Of a stretch of DNA of 64,000 nucleotides, positions 35,293 through 46,111 are shown piece by piece (the first letter of the stretch is position 1; every line of letters starts with the position of its first letter). The notes under the pieces are model-generated. The model ran no database searches. It worked only from the letters and a program-made list of their open reading frames with translations, and was not told where the DNA came from. The stretch lies in contig BCIH01000007.1 of NCBI GenBank assembly GCA_002897115.2, forward strand, positions 62,001 through 126,000, given 5' to 3'. This DNA comes from Prototheca cutis (lineage: Eukaryota; Chlorophyta; Trebouxiophyceae; Chlorellales; Chlorellaceae). A program made the position numbers and the translations under genes.

Positions 35293-35852
35293 CACCGCGG
35301 GGAAGGGGGCAAGGGGCTGAGTGCTACCCCCCCTTGGTCACAGGGGAGGTGCCCATTGTCGTCGGTGCGACATCCGCAAAGAGAACGCCACTGCCGGTAG
35401 TGTGCAGCGCATATGCGTCACTGCCATGTCATGTATTCTGTGCCTTTTGTATGTATTCTTGTGCCTACCCCCCTCCCCTCCCTCTCTGCTGGCGCATTTG
35501 TTTTGGCGTTGTCAGTAGTGTAGGGACGGCCAATCTCAGCTTCTCAACATTTTTTTTCCTGGGTCTTGGCCATGCGGACCCAGAACCTGTTGCACGTGCT
35601 GAAGCGGTGCCGAGCTTGATGACTGCCTTCCTGCTGACAAGCACGCCAGGAAGGACATGACCTGTTACAGTTGCTGTAAGACCATGCGCATGGCCTGTTC
35701 AAGAGTGTCCCAACTTGTTCTTGGAGAGCCTCCCCCCGATCTCTTCCGCATCGCATCGCCCGCGCGCTCCTTCAAAATGCTCGAAACAACAGCCCCCGGA
35801 GGCTGCACATGAACTCTCGCCCCAGCCACAACTGCAGTTTTCCAGCATCTAC
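35293..35852. other. Short intergenic region upstream of CAP-D2
   Basis: 560 nt. The CAP-D2 frame is open back to about 35715 but without an upstream in-frame ATG. A T-rich tract at about 35551-35558 is the only clear feature. Confidence 0.5.
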
Positions 35853-38800
35853 ATGAACATGACGGAGTTTATCATCCCCGAAGACCCCGCGGAGCTGTGG
35901 GAGGATGAGGACAGGGAAGGCCTGAAGCTGTCAAAGGCCCTTGACCTGACGGGGGCATCCCGACAGACTCTGGCAGAGTTCGCAGAAGGCATGCTTGCTG
36001 GGGGAGTCATTGTCGACGCAACTATGGTCATCTTAGGAGCACAAAAATTGTTTTTCTTGCAGAGAAGAGCCTGCTTCGTTCGGGATCCCACCCTCGTATC
36101 TCCACCTTTCACAGGTCTTACCCACGATCTCTGCCAGCGCGATCCCGTGGAGATTGTGAGCCAGGCAACCTTCGATGGCCTGGTCAACGTCATCAGGGTG
36201 TTTGATGAGCTGCCGAGCACGTGGCAGGAAGCGCTCTGGGACAGCCTGGCCAGCAGCTTGATCTGCCTTGCAGGGCAAGCCGACCGCCTGGCGGCCTCCC
36301 AGAGCACGGAGACTGATCTGTTCCTGGCCTGCCGGAATGCGCTGCGCGTGCACCTCTTCTTCCTGTCCTGGCTCGTCCGCCAAGTGTTGAAGAACGCCGA
36401 TAGCACTGCCGCCGCTGTGAACCGAGGACCGGGGGGCCTCAAACGAGCCGCCGATGGCAGCGCCCCGGCAGGCTCCTCTGCAGCACCGGCTGCGCTCCAA
36501 AAGGCGATCAAGGCCGTGGCGGCGACTGCCGGCACGGATCTCTGGGCAATCTTCCGCCCTGCCTCCCCCGACGATGCCTTCCTGCTGCTGTTCACAAAGA
36601 TGGTGAGTGCTGTTGGCGCCCTTGGGCCTGGATACCACCGACTCATGCATCGTAAGCAAACATGAACGGCATCCTCCNTCAACAAATGCAATGCAGGCAT
36701 CTCAGGTGCTGGAGAGCCCCGTGCTGTGCAAGGATGCCACGGCCATCAGGCACGTCGGCACCATCTGCGCCGTGCTTTCCTCCCGGTATGGCCGGCTGGA
36801 GAGCGTGGCGGGGATGCTCCTGGACGCTGTCAGTTCCTACGAGCACACACCCGTGGCCGTGGCGCAGGCACTGCAGGTTGGGGTCGAATCGTACGAAGGT
36901 GCTCAGCTGGTACGTTGGATGGGGGGATGTCTTGGAGACGGGCAGTGGGGGTTGGAATGGTGCATGCTCTCACTCCATGAGGTGATGGCTTGAATGCATG
37001 TGTGCATCTTGTCCCATTCAACTCCAATGCAGGCTGCTGCAGTGGTCGGCGGCTTGGCTGCCGTTTCGCCCNAACAGTATGCTCGGCAGCAGGCTGCCAC
37101 GGGGGAGAAGGCCGGTGTCCGCTCCGTCGCCACCTTTCTCGAGGAGGTTGCCGCCCGCATGCCCAAGTGCGTTTGTGTGCGTGGGCTTGCTGCTGTGGAT
37201 CAGGAAATGTTAAGGAGCATTGGGGATCAAGACGCCTGCACACTTCCCAAGCAAGCAACCTCCTGGGAGGTTCGTCTCTGTGCTCCATCGCCACGCTCTG
37301 GCCCAGCGAGAAATTCCCCCACCCCCTCACCACCATCCATGTGCTCTCAGGCTGCTGGCACGGCAGATGAGCCTGCTGCTCCCTCACCTGGGTGGACCCT
37401 CGCACACGCTGCGTTCCGCCATCGCCACGGCTTCGGGCATTCTGTTGACCAAGGCCTTTGAGCGCGAAGGCGGCGAGGAAAGCGCCTCTGGTACGGAGAG
37501 GGGATCTGCCGTGTGGTTCCTTCTATTGCAAGAGGGGTGGTAGCAGCATCGCCTGCACCCAATGGCTGGGTATGTTGATGGGCGGGCGGGTTGATGGGCG
37601 AGTGTCCTCATCCCAAGTGAGGGCAAAACCCCCGAGCCGCCCCTGTCGGCGGCACCGCCCAGCCAACGATCCGTCCGTTCCAATACTCCCACACACATAT
37701 CACGTCCCCCTTCCAGCCACGGCAGCACGCCTGCGCGGCAAGCAACACCTTCTGGACGTGCTGACTCAGCGTGTCCGGGACACGAGCTCGTACACACGCA
37801 AGGCATGCCTGGCCGCCTGGCAGCACCTGGCCGAGAACCGGAGCCTCCCCCTCGGCCACTGGACCTCTGTCACAGACCTCGCCCTCGGTAGGGGGTTTTG
37901 GCTCTCCGTGTGCTTTTTGGGTTGTGGGGGATTGACCGGGAAAGGAGGAACCTGGTCGGCATCACCCTAATCTATCCACCAAAAAAATCCCTCTGCAACA
38001 GGACGGCTGGAGGACAAGAGCTCTCTTGTTCGCCGGGAAGCACTGCGTCTTCTGCAGTGCCTGCTGCTGCACAACCCATTTGGGCCGTCGCTGCCCCGAG
38101 CTGCATTCGAGACTTCCCTGCAGGAGCACAGGACCGTACTAGAGGTGCTGGAGGCACAGCAGGAGCCTGCAGACGGATTTGAAGAACTCACTGTGGAGGG
38201 GCAGCCCGAGCTCCGCGGGGTAAAGGTTGAGCCTGGCGAGGAGCGTGGAGAGCCTGCTGCTGCGGGTGATACGAAGGGCGAGGGCATCAAGATGGAGGCA
38301 GGTGAAGTCCCCGTATGCCCCAAACCTGTCAATGTCGCTGTCGTCGACACGTCACAGTGGACGGGGACGCTGCAAGAGCTCAAGGCGCTGGTGGCCAGTC
38401 TGGAGTTGGCCGCACGCTTTGCACGCTGCCTTGCCGAGGCCATGCCAGTGCTGACGCAGCTCCTGGCATCGGCTACGGTGTCTGATGTCCAGGCAAGCAG
38501 TCTTGTTTTGTCTTGTCGGGTTCTGTCGCATCGATGGGTCGGTCATGGCAGGGGTCCCGTGGCATTGCGGAGCTCCACCTGTGTGTTTTCATTTCTCCAA
38601 AAAGAGGCACCACGATCCAATCCACCAGTTTTTCATACCAAGACACCCCCAACACCGCCGCAGGCCGCGCTGAGCCTGCTGCTGACGCTGAAGCAGTTTG
38701 GCGTGGACGGCGTGGACGGCGCGGCCCGACGGGCGCTGCCGCTGGTGTTCTCGCGTGACCCCGCCGTGCGTGGGCGGCTGGTGGAAGCTGCCGAGCTGCT

Positions 38801-41800
38801 GTATATCGCCGGCTGGCCAGGTAGTACCTTTGGGCCCGAGGACGCCGCGAGAAACCTCGTGGAACTCGCCGCCGGTGCCACGCTCGGTGAGGCAGGAGAG
38901 GATGACTTGTTGGTGGGTGCACATGTTCACTTGCCAGTTTGTTTGCAGGAGACTGGGTGGGTTTGCGCTGTGGCGCTATCAGGCTGTCTATCCTGCTGCA
39001 TCGGGTCTTGAGCGGCGCAGCACTCGATCCTGCTCAAGCCTCGCGCCCCGACGACCTCGCCACCCTTTCCCAAAACAAAAAAAACCGAACAGGTGAGCTG
39101 ACGTGTGTGTCGGCGCTGGTGAAGGAATTCATTTCCCAAGGCGTGCTGTCCCCCGCGGTGGTGCTGGAGCTTTGGGCCGTCGCCAAGCGTGCGGGCCCGG
39201 CGGCTTCGACCCCGGCGGCGGCCGGTCACGGCCTGGCGCTGCGTCACCTTCGTGGGGCGCTGGCCGTGCTGGGGGCCGTGGTCACCGCCGACCCAGGCAG
39301 CGTGCTGGGATCGCAGCTGGATGTGCTGCTGGACACCGGGTTTGTTGATCCGTTGGCTGCCCGTGAGGCCGCATGCGCTCTGGCAGCCCTGTCGTCACGG
39401 CTGCTGGGAGAGCGGGACTCCAGCAAAGGCGACTCGGGCTCCAATGATGCGCCGTCGCCTGCATCACTGGGGAATAGACGGGATGCGACAGTGAATGCCC
39501 TGGCACAGTACCTCCTGAACCCTGGTCCCGCAAAGTCTGCATGGTACTGCGGTGCAGGGCCCGCCCTGGACGCACTGCTCCAGCTGCACCCCCGCCCTGA
39601 GGCGGCAGGATGTGCGCTGCTGGACGTCCTAGCCCGCAGGGCCAAGGACGGCACCGACGCCGCAGCCCTAGCTGCTTTCTTTTTCGTGCTGGGCCATTCG
39701 GCGTTGGCACAGCTCACCCGCATCGACGCCGCGACCAAGCGCGCGCGTCGGGCGGAAGCCGGCCTTGGCGAGGGTGCGGGTGTTGGAGGTGCGAATCCCA
39801 AGGCCAGCAAGGGCGCTGATCGCGCCAAGGGCGGGTCGAAGTCCCAATCCGCTGAGAGCGGCGAAGAGCAGGAGGACATCAATGCTGAGTTGGGCGTTGG
39901 ATGTGGTGCCACGCCTGGGGCGGCACTGGACGACCTGCGTGATGCCGCAGAGGCCGAGGTCCTTGGCCCTGCCAGTCCCTTGACGCCGCATGCCAGGCTC
40001 GTCTCTGCTGGTGCGAGCTGACGGTCGGGGGCCTTGGTTTGGTTTTGGGCTCCGATTTAGGAAAGACGTTCCACCCCCCCAAACTCCTTTTCCCCAAACA
40101 CAAACCTCCTGCAGTCTGCCACGGCCGCGCGCTGCTGCGATTGGGACCTGCGCTGCGGGGCGCGGCGGCGCTGTGCCTGGTCAAGCTGATGACGGTGGAC
40201 AAGCGCTTTTGCGAGGAGCACCTCCAGCTCCTGTTCACCCTGCTCCAGCACAGGTGTGTTGTGAGGACAATGGCGGCGTTTGGTGACGGGCGGCAGGGAG
40301 AGCTTCGCGGATGTCATGCCGCGCCTGCCATGCGTGTGCAGCTTTACGCCGCGTTCTGTGCGCGTGAGGAGCCCACTCAGCGGTGGTGATCTGAACTTGC
40401 CTGCACGAAACAAGCAGGTACGCCCTCGACTCAGCTTGACCCTGACCAATGCACGCCCGCTCTCACTCACAGGGAGTCGGAGCCTGGACTCCGTTCGACG
40501 ATCGTGGTGGCGCTGGGTGACCTGGCCCTCCGATTCCCAAACCTTCTGGAAGGCTGGACTGACAGGATGTACCGGCCCCTCTCTGACCCCAGCCCCCACG
40601 TATGGCTTCCTGTGTTGCTGGGAAAGGGAATGAAACTTGGGACCAATTGTCTGTGCATTTTTGTTATGTGAGTAAACATGCCCCTGAGCCAATCTCCTTC
40701 TGGAAACAAACACAATTCTTCTGCAGGTGCGGAAGAACAGTGTGCTTGTCCTGTCCCACCTCATCCTCAACGACATGATGAAGGTACTGTGATGGTGGGG
40801 TGGGGGGCCCATTGTCCGTTTTCTCTTCGTGTGGCAGGCTTCCTGGGTTTCCCGAGGGTCTTGTGTGGGTCCCACAAGCAACATCCCCCCAAACCCCTTC
40901 CACGCCCAGGTCAAGGGTCACATTGCACGACTGGCGACGTGTCTGGTGGATGAGGACGCCCGTATTGCATCGCTTGCGGAGCTCTTCTTCCACGAGCTGT
41001 CACACAAGGAAGTCAAGGGCACCTCGCCCATCTACAACCTCCTCCCAGACATGCTCAGCAGTCTGTCGGTCGATGCCCGGCTGGGCCGTGCACAATTCCA
41101 GGTCGTCATGCAAGCGGTGCGCTGGTGGTGGTGGGGTCTGCTTTGAAGGGAGGCATGCATTCCAGGGCATGCAAAGGATGATGAGACTGTCGGAGGGCTG
41201 GGGCCCAAAGTGGAATGCGTTCGTTCCTCAGCTGTCACGCCAACGCCTCCCCATCAACCGCGCCCACCTCCAGTTGCTGGGATACATCAAGAAGGACCGG
41301 CAGGCAGATGCGTTGGTGGAGAAGCTGGCTGGAAGGTTTGCAGCTTCGGACAGCGTCCCGCACTGGCACAACATCACGTTTTGCCTGACCCAGCTGCCAC
41401 TCAGCGACCGTGGCCTGCGCAAGCTCAACGACGCCTTTGGTACGTACAAGCACGCGCTGGTGTCGGACGGCGAAGTGCAGGCTGCTTTTGCCGCCATCCT
41501 GGCCAAGGCCAAAAAGTCCGCTGGAAAAACCGATCTCAAGGTGGGGTTGTCTTTGGGGTTTTTTTGGGGGAGGTGTTAATGAACCCCAGAGGAAGATGTC
41601 GACAGTGCCTTGGCAGCACCGCTGCCAGCGCCNTCCTGTCAGCGTGATAATGGAATTCCACACCATCGATATCGTCAGTGCTCAACCCTCCAACCACAAA
41701 AAAGGCTTTGGCCGAGGAGCTGGAGGGCAAGATTGCCGAAGCACTGGCTGTTCAAGCAGAGGAAACTGGCGTGAAGCTGGAGCCCAGCGCGGATGGCGCC

Positions 41801-42222
41801 ATCTCCTCGCTGGCCAATGAGGTCAGCAGGTTTTTTTGTGCTCTGGGGTTTGCCTTGGTTCTTGTTGTCGTTTTCGTCTGACTCCGCAGCGTCGTGAGAA
41901 CAAGAGAGGTGGGTAAAAAAAAGGAAAGAAACTACGACACAGTTGTAGCTGCTGGGTTCTGCATCAACCTGACACCCGGTGCTCAACCCTGCAGATGCAA
42001 GGCCTGTCTGTTGCGGCGAGCAGCGGCACACCTGCTGCAGTGTCACCAGCAGAAATACCATCAACGGAAGGCATCAAGATCAAGCCTGACCCTGAAGCTG
42101 AGCACCCTACTCCGGGCCTGGAGGCATCAAGGAACAAGCGCCCGTCAGCAGGGAAAGTGGACGGTCTGGTGAGGGTCGGATAGCTGGCTGCTGTAGTAGT
42201 TCCAGTGTGGCCCTTTCACCCC

Positions 42223-42262
<40 letters not shown>

Positions 42263-42412
42263 ACCCCCCCACACACACAAAAGAAAGACAGTTGCCTGTG
42301 CCCAACATCCAACCGGTGCTTGTACTGCAGGTCTGGCAAGCTCTCTGCAGCCCCAGAGGAGGAAGACCAGGATTTGGAGGAATCCATCCAAGCACTTCAC
42401 ATTGGCCAATAG
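35853..42412 (+). CDS. CAPD2: Condensin I subunit CAP-D2 (CND1)
   Basis: HEAT-repeat subunit of condensin, which compacts mitotic chromosomes. Exons: 35853-36602 (may hide an intron near 36000-36115), 36697-36909, 37033-37166, 37351-37490, 37717-37887, 38002-38492, 38664-38886, 39093-40010, 40115-40253, 40473-40599, 40727-40783, 40910-41116, 41274-41540, about 41705-41821, 41995-42168 and a last exon ending at a TAG at 42410-42412. Landmarks: GRLEDKSSLVRREALRLLQC with LLLHNPFGPSL (Cnd1 N-terminal domain), ATVSDVQAALSLLLTLKQFG, GATLGELTCVSALVKEF, then VRKNSVLVLSHLILNDMMKV, LAELFFHELSHKE and LLGYIKKDRQADALVEKL, the core CND1 signature. Length about 1,400 residues fits. The intron at 38493 has a GC donor. 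The last two splice junctions are not settled: the acidic end PEEEDQDLEESIQALHIGQ is convincing but needs a weak GTCTGG donor. Confidence 0.93.
42226..42262 (+). repeat. Poly-C run in the last CAP-D2 intron
   Basis: An almost uninterrupted cytosine run of more than 35 nt just upstream of the acceptor region of the last exon. Confidence 0.9.
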
Positions 42413-42786
42413 CCGAGACCCCTTCATCTGGAAACCCAGAGTTGCTCTGGGGCCTGATGCTCACCCCTGACTGAGAGATGCTGCCTGTGACGTGCATGGC
42501 ATTGCTAGGAGCTTTCTCTGAAACTTGCTCACGCGATACCCTGCCTGTCACTGGTCCACCTGACCCACTCACGATGCCGTCCGGTGCAACTGTGTTTCAA
42601 TACCAATCTTGAGATCAACAGTAGGAGTTTGCGCTGCACGTTGTGAGAGCTAGACCAGAGTCCGGTCAGTTGTGGGCAACAGCAGCCACACACAAGGCCT
42701 TTGCGGACCGTGTCCTCAAGCACGTTTGCCAAGACACGTTCGGCGACAGCCTCAGAACACCCAACGAGCCTGGGATCACAGCAGGC
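42413..42786. other. Convergent 3' ends of CAP-D2 and ACBP
   Basis: 374 nt between two stop codons on opposite strands. No ORF of note; expected to hold both 3' UTRs. Confidence 0.5.
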
Positions 42787-43943
42787 TCAGGAGGCCCGGG
42801 TGTCAGAGTAGAGCACGCTGGCGGGGAACTCGTAGTAATTCTTCACAAACTCCAGTTTGGCCTTGTCAGCAGCAATACCCTGTGGGTACCGCGGGGGGGG
42901 GCTTTGCTTAGCGGGAATGGTGGGTTCCTGGGTGAGCTCCGGATGCAAAGGCTTGTTTCCCTGATATCCACGGCAGCAGTCTCCGCACACACGACGACAT
43001 CAGGCCCCCAGCCTTACCTTGTTGGCAGTCCAGGCATCCCACCGGGCGCGGCCTTCAAAGTCGAGACCGCCCTTCTCAGCCCACATGGGGCGCTCGCTCG
43101 AGTTGTCGCCCTGCGTTGCTTGCATGTGGAATCTGCAAAAACCAAGGTNCGTTAGGGTGGGGCGGGGCGAGAGGGACATATTACACTCAACATATGGGTT
43201 GCACGAGTCGGTCCCTAGGATACCACAGAAACCACTTCTTACCCATACAGAGTGTAGAACTCATCAGGCTTCACCGTGGCGCCGCCCGGCTTGGAGATGA
43301 TACGCCAGTTGAGCTTCTCGTACTTGGCAACCAGGGGCTCAAACTCGGCAGCATCGTAACTCTGTCGGGGCACAGGGGCAGGAGCAGTCACGGTCGTCCC
43401 ATGGCGGGTGGCAGGCCTTCCATTCCCAGAACTCCACCAGCCTTACTTCTCAGGCAAAGTTCAACCACATATTAAACCAAGGAAGGCATTGACTGTCCTC
43501 AATCTTGATGATGCTCGTGTCATTCTTCCCAGGGCCCAGCGCGTCCTGGCCATGATGATGTCAACCTGCAACTCCAACCCACCCCCATCCGACGGACCTC
43601 CTTGGCGTGGGGGGACTTCACCACCGGCTTGGCCGTCGCGCTCGCTGGACCCCCCTTGGCAGCAAGTTCTGCCTTCATCCTCCTCAGTCTGGACCTCCCG
43701 GCTGCGTGTGAAAGGTGCCCGATCGCGAGTTTGCACGCCAGCGCGCGGTGGGCAGTTGGGTCGGAGCACCCCCCTGCAAGCACAATGCCTCTGCCATCCA
43801 TTGTGCGTCTCACCCCTCAGCTTCTGCCGATCATCGCCAGGTGTGGCATCCAGGAACGAGGCGGCTTCAATCGCCTTCTCCAGGCTTTCGATATCGTTCG
43901 CCGCAGCGATTGCAGCAACGGCTGCCGCGGGGTCAATGGTCAT
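42787..43943 (-). CDS. ACBP: Acyl-CoA-binding domain protein
   Basis: Binds long-chain acyl-CoA esters for lipid transport. Five exons on the minus strand, 43943-43814, 43701-43598, 43361-43243, 43132-43018 and 42879-42787, all in phase; product 186 residues. The N-terminal ~80 residues form a helical Ala/Lys-rich extension (AVAAIAAANDIESLEKAIEA). The ACB domain follows: a helix with YDAAEFEPLVAKYEKL, the ligand region DEFYTLYGFHMQATQGD (compare the family's YKQATxGD), FEGRARWDAWTANKG (the KWDAW motif) and the last helix AKLEFVKNYYEF. The YK of the ligand-binding motif is changed to FHM, so affinity may differ. The C-terminus has no membrane anchor. Confidence 0.82.
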
Positions 43944-44381
43944 TATGGCTAATTACCTGCACCTCCACCCCCGTTCTGGGTACTAGAACTCTCAAAAATA
44001 CGTGCAGTGGCAGTTGAGACAAAGAACAGGCGTACGAGTGCATCTGCTCGAGAGTTGCCAGGACCGTGCGCGCATCTGCCTGGTGGAACACGACCGGGTT
44101 GCTCCGCCTGCTTCGGTCAACGCGACCCCGAGCCCTAGCCGCAAACTGGACGACGACAGGACGCGAGATGCGACGTTAAAGTGCATGTCGGATCTTGTAA
44201 TGGCTTGCATTGTACAATGCGATTCTGATCCCGATGTGCGAGCCAGGGATTCTCGTCGCTTCCCCCCGGGCTTGCCCCGCGCACCCGCTGCTCGGCGGTT
44301 CCTGACGAACGGTCCACGATCCAACCCACGCGCACCGGCTTCTGGTTCATTACAATGCTCTATTGCAGATGACAGTGTCCC
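43944..44381. other. Spacer between ACBP and IND1 genes
   Basis: 438 nt holding the ACBP promoter and IND1 3' end. A TGTAA on the minus strand (44354-44350) lies 28 nt after the IND1 stop. No ORF of interest. Confidence 0.5.
44350..44354 (-). promoter_or_regulatory. TGTAA poly(A) signal of IND1
   Basis: TGTAA on the minus strand, 28 nt downstream of the IND1 stop codon. Confidence 0.5.
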
Positions 44382-45713
44382 TTATCCGAGCTGCATCGCC
44401 GCTCCGCTCCGAGTTTGTATTTGTTCCCACACCCGCTGGGCCAGGTCCACGTACGCCTTTGCCGGCGGGGACTCTGGTGCCGTGGCCACGATGGGTTTCC
44501 CGTCGTCTGCGCCCTCCCGGACATCGATGCTGAGCGGGATCTGCTTGGAATCATCGAGATTGGTGACGTGTTGATGATGCACGGTGCTGATGCATCGGAT
44601 CATCCCAGGGCAGCGCGCCTTCCTGGTGTTCGGAGCAGGCAGGTGCAACCTGGCACAAGACGGCGCAGCGGGTCATAACCATGTCGGTTCAACCCCAAAC
44701 ATGCCCACCCGTAATTCGCACTTGACCAAGGACAGGCATGTGGAGGTCGTGGGCGGCCTTGTCCACGCCACCGGCACCAAAGATCCGCGAAGGCGTGCCG
44801 CAGCAGGGGCAGACAAAGTGCGACATGTTCTCCACGATGCCCAGCACGGGGACGCCAACCTTGCGGAACATGAGTGCCCCCCGGCGCGCATCCAGCAGCG
44901 CAATGTCCTGGGGCGTGGACACGATGACCGCGCCCGAGAGGTGCAGTCGCTGCGTCACCGTTAACGCGGCATCGCCCGTGCCGGGGGGCATGTCCAGCAC
45001 CAGCGCGTCCAAGGCCCCCCAGGCCGTCTTGGTCATCAGCGTCTCCAGGGCACCCATGACCATGGGCCCACGCCAGATGGCAGGGGAATCGGGCGGCATC
45101 AGGAAAGCCATGCTCATGCATGGCACGCCATAGGCCGATCGCGGGACCATCTTGCCTTCTGTGTGGGTGGGCACATGGTGGTGGGGAGGGGAGGGGGGCG
45201 CGCTTATACCCATGATGCATTGTTTCAGGCCTGGATAACAATGCCATGGACAATGTACGACACAGTACATGCAACTCCGAAGCCACCGTACCTGCGTCGG
45301 TCTCTGGCCTGCCGGCCAGGCCCATCATGTGACCGATGCTCGGACCAAAGACATCAACATCCAGCAGTCCCACTCGTAGATTCAACCGCTCGGCCATGGC
45401 AACCACCAAGTTTACTGCGTGGCCAGAGGTTCTGGATGCGGTTAGAGCCCTGGGTACGCTGCCAGCAGCCATGCAGGAGATCCCAATTCCCCAGGGCCGC
45501 TACCCACCCAGCATGCTCCACAGGCAAACCCCGTCCTGCACCTGCTGTGGTGGATTTGCCGACGCCTCCCTTTCCAGATGAGACTGCAATGATGTGCTGG
45601 ATCTCAGGCAACACGAATTTCGGGGGAGGTGGGGGTGTGGGTCGCCGGGGCATCGCCGAGAATGCCCGGCGCCATGCTTCCCGGAAGCATCGCCCCGGTG
45701 CGGATTGCGGCAT
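44382..45713 (-). CDS. IND1: IND1/NUBPL, Fe-S assembly factor of respiratory complex I
   Basis: A Mrp/NBP35-type P-loop NTPase that delivers Fe-S clusters to mitochondrial complex I. Four exons on the minus strand: 45713-45542, 45414-45292, 45158-44722 and 44540-44382, all in phase; 296 residues. The start (MPQSAPGRCFREAWRRAFSA) is a basic, acid-free leader consistent with mitochondrial import. Walker A is SSGKGGVGKSTTA with the deviant-Walker lysine; then GLLDVDVFGPSIGHMMGL, WRGPMVMGALETL, LVLDMPPGTGD (Walker B) and VIVSTPQDIALLDARRGA. The cluster-binding CxxC is VCPCCG followed by IFGAGG. HCF101 of plastids is excluded because it would have an extra DUF59 and DUF971 domain. The bacterial-like ApbC and cytosolic NBP35 are less similar in the WRGPMVMGA stretch. 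Confidence 0.93.
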
Positions 45714-46111
45714 CGCCAACCTTGCCCTCAAGGCATGCACAGCTTTCGCATCCCTTTCAGTACTCCAGTTCTGAATAAATGAAATCACGCTGCGACGTGC
45801 AGCATGGTCTGACTTGCCGCAATGAACATTTTCGGGGGCTCGACATTATTCGGTGGATGTCTTGTGGAAGAGATTGGACCCTCACCCCTGGGGGAAACAC
45901 CTTTCCAGTAGCGGATTCCTGGGAAACGTCCACGAATGGGATCCTTACAGACAGTTCCTGATCAACAGACTTCACATACTGCTCCCAGGCATTGAACATG
46001 AGGCGGTATGGTGCCGACCAGTTCCAACAATATCATGCTGTGCAAGGGACAGGTTTCTATGCAGGGGTTTCACAGCNCCCTGCCCGCCTGTGATCGGTCC
46101 AGGCCGGCGCT
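45714..46111. other. Spacer upstream of IND1
   Basis: 398 nt with the IND1 promoter and WrbA-1 3' end. An 80-codon ATG-started frame (45999-45757, minus) overlaps the IND1 leader; it has no recognisable content. Confidence 0.4.

Noticed and set aside
41438..41446. GTACGT donor inside CAP-D2 exon 13
   Set aside because: Although a strong donor hexamer, continuing the exon gives the family-like KHALVSDGEVQAAFAAIL stretch, so it is probably not used.
44382..45713. Identification as plastid HCF101 or cytosolic NBP35
   Set aside because: No extra N- or C-terminal domains for HCF101 and no N-terminal four-cysteine cluster for NBP35; leader and motifs fit IND1/NUBPL.
45757..45999. 80-codon ATG-started frame upstream of IND1 (minus)
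   Set aside because: No recognisable content and it overlaps the IND1 leader; could be an upstream ORF but support is too weak.
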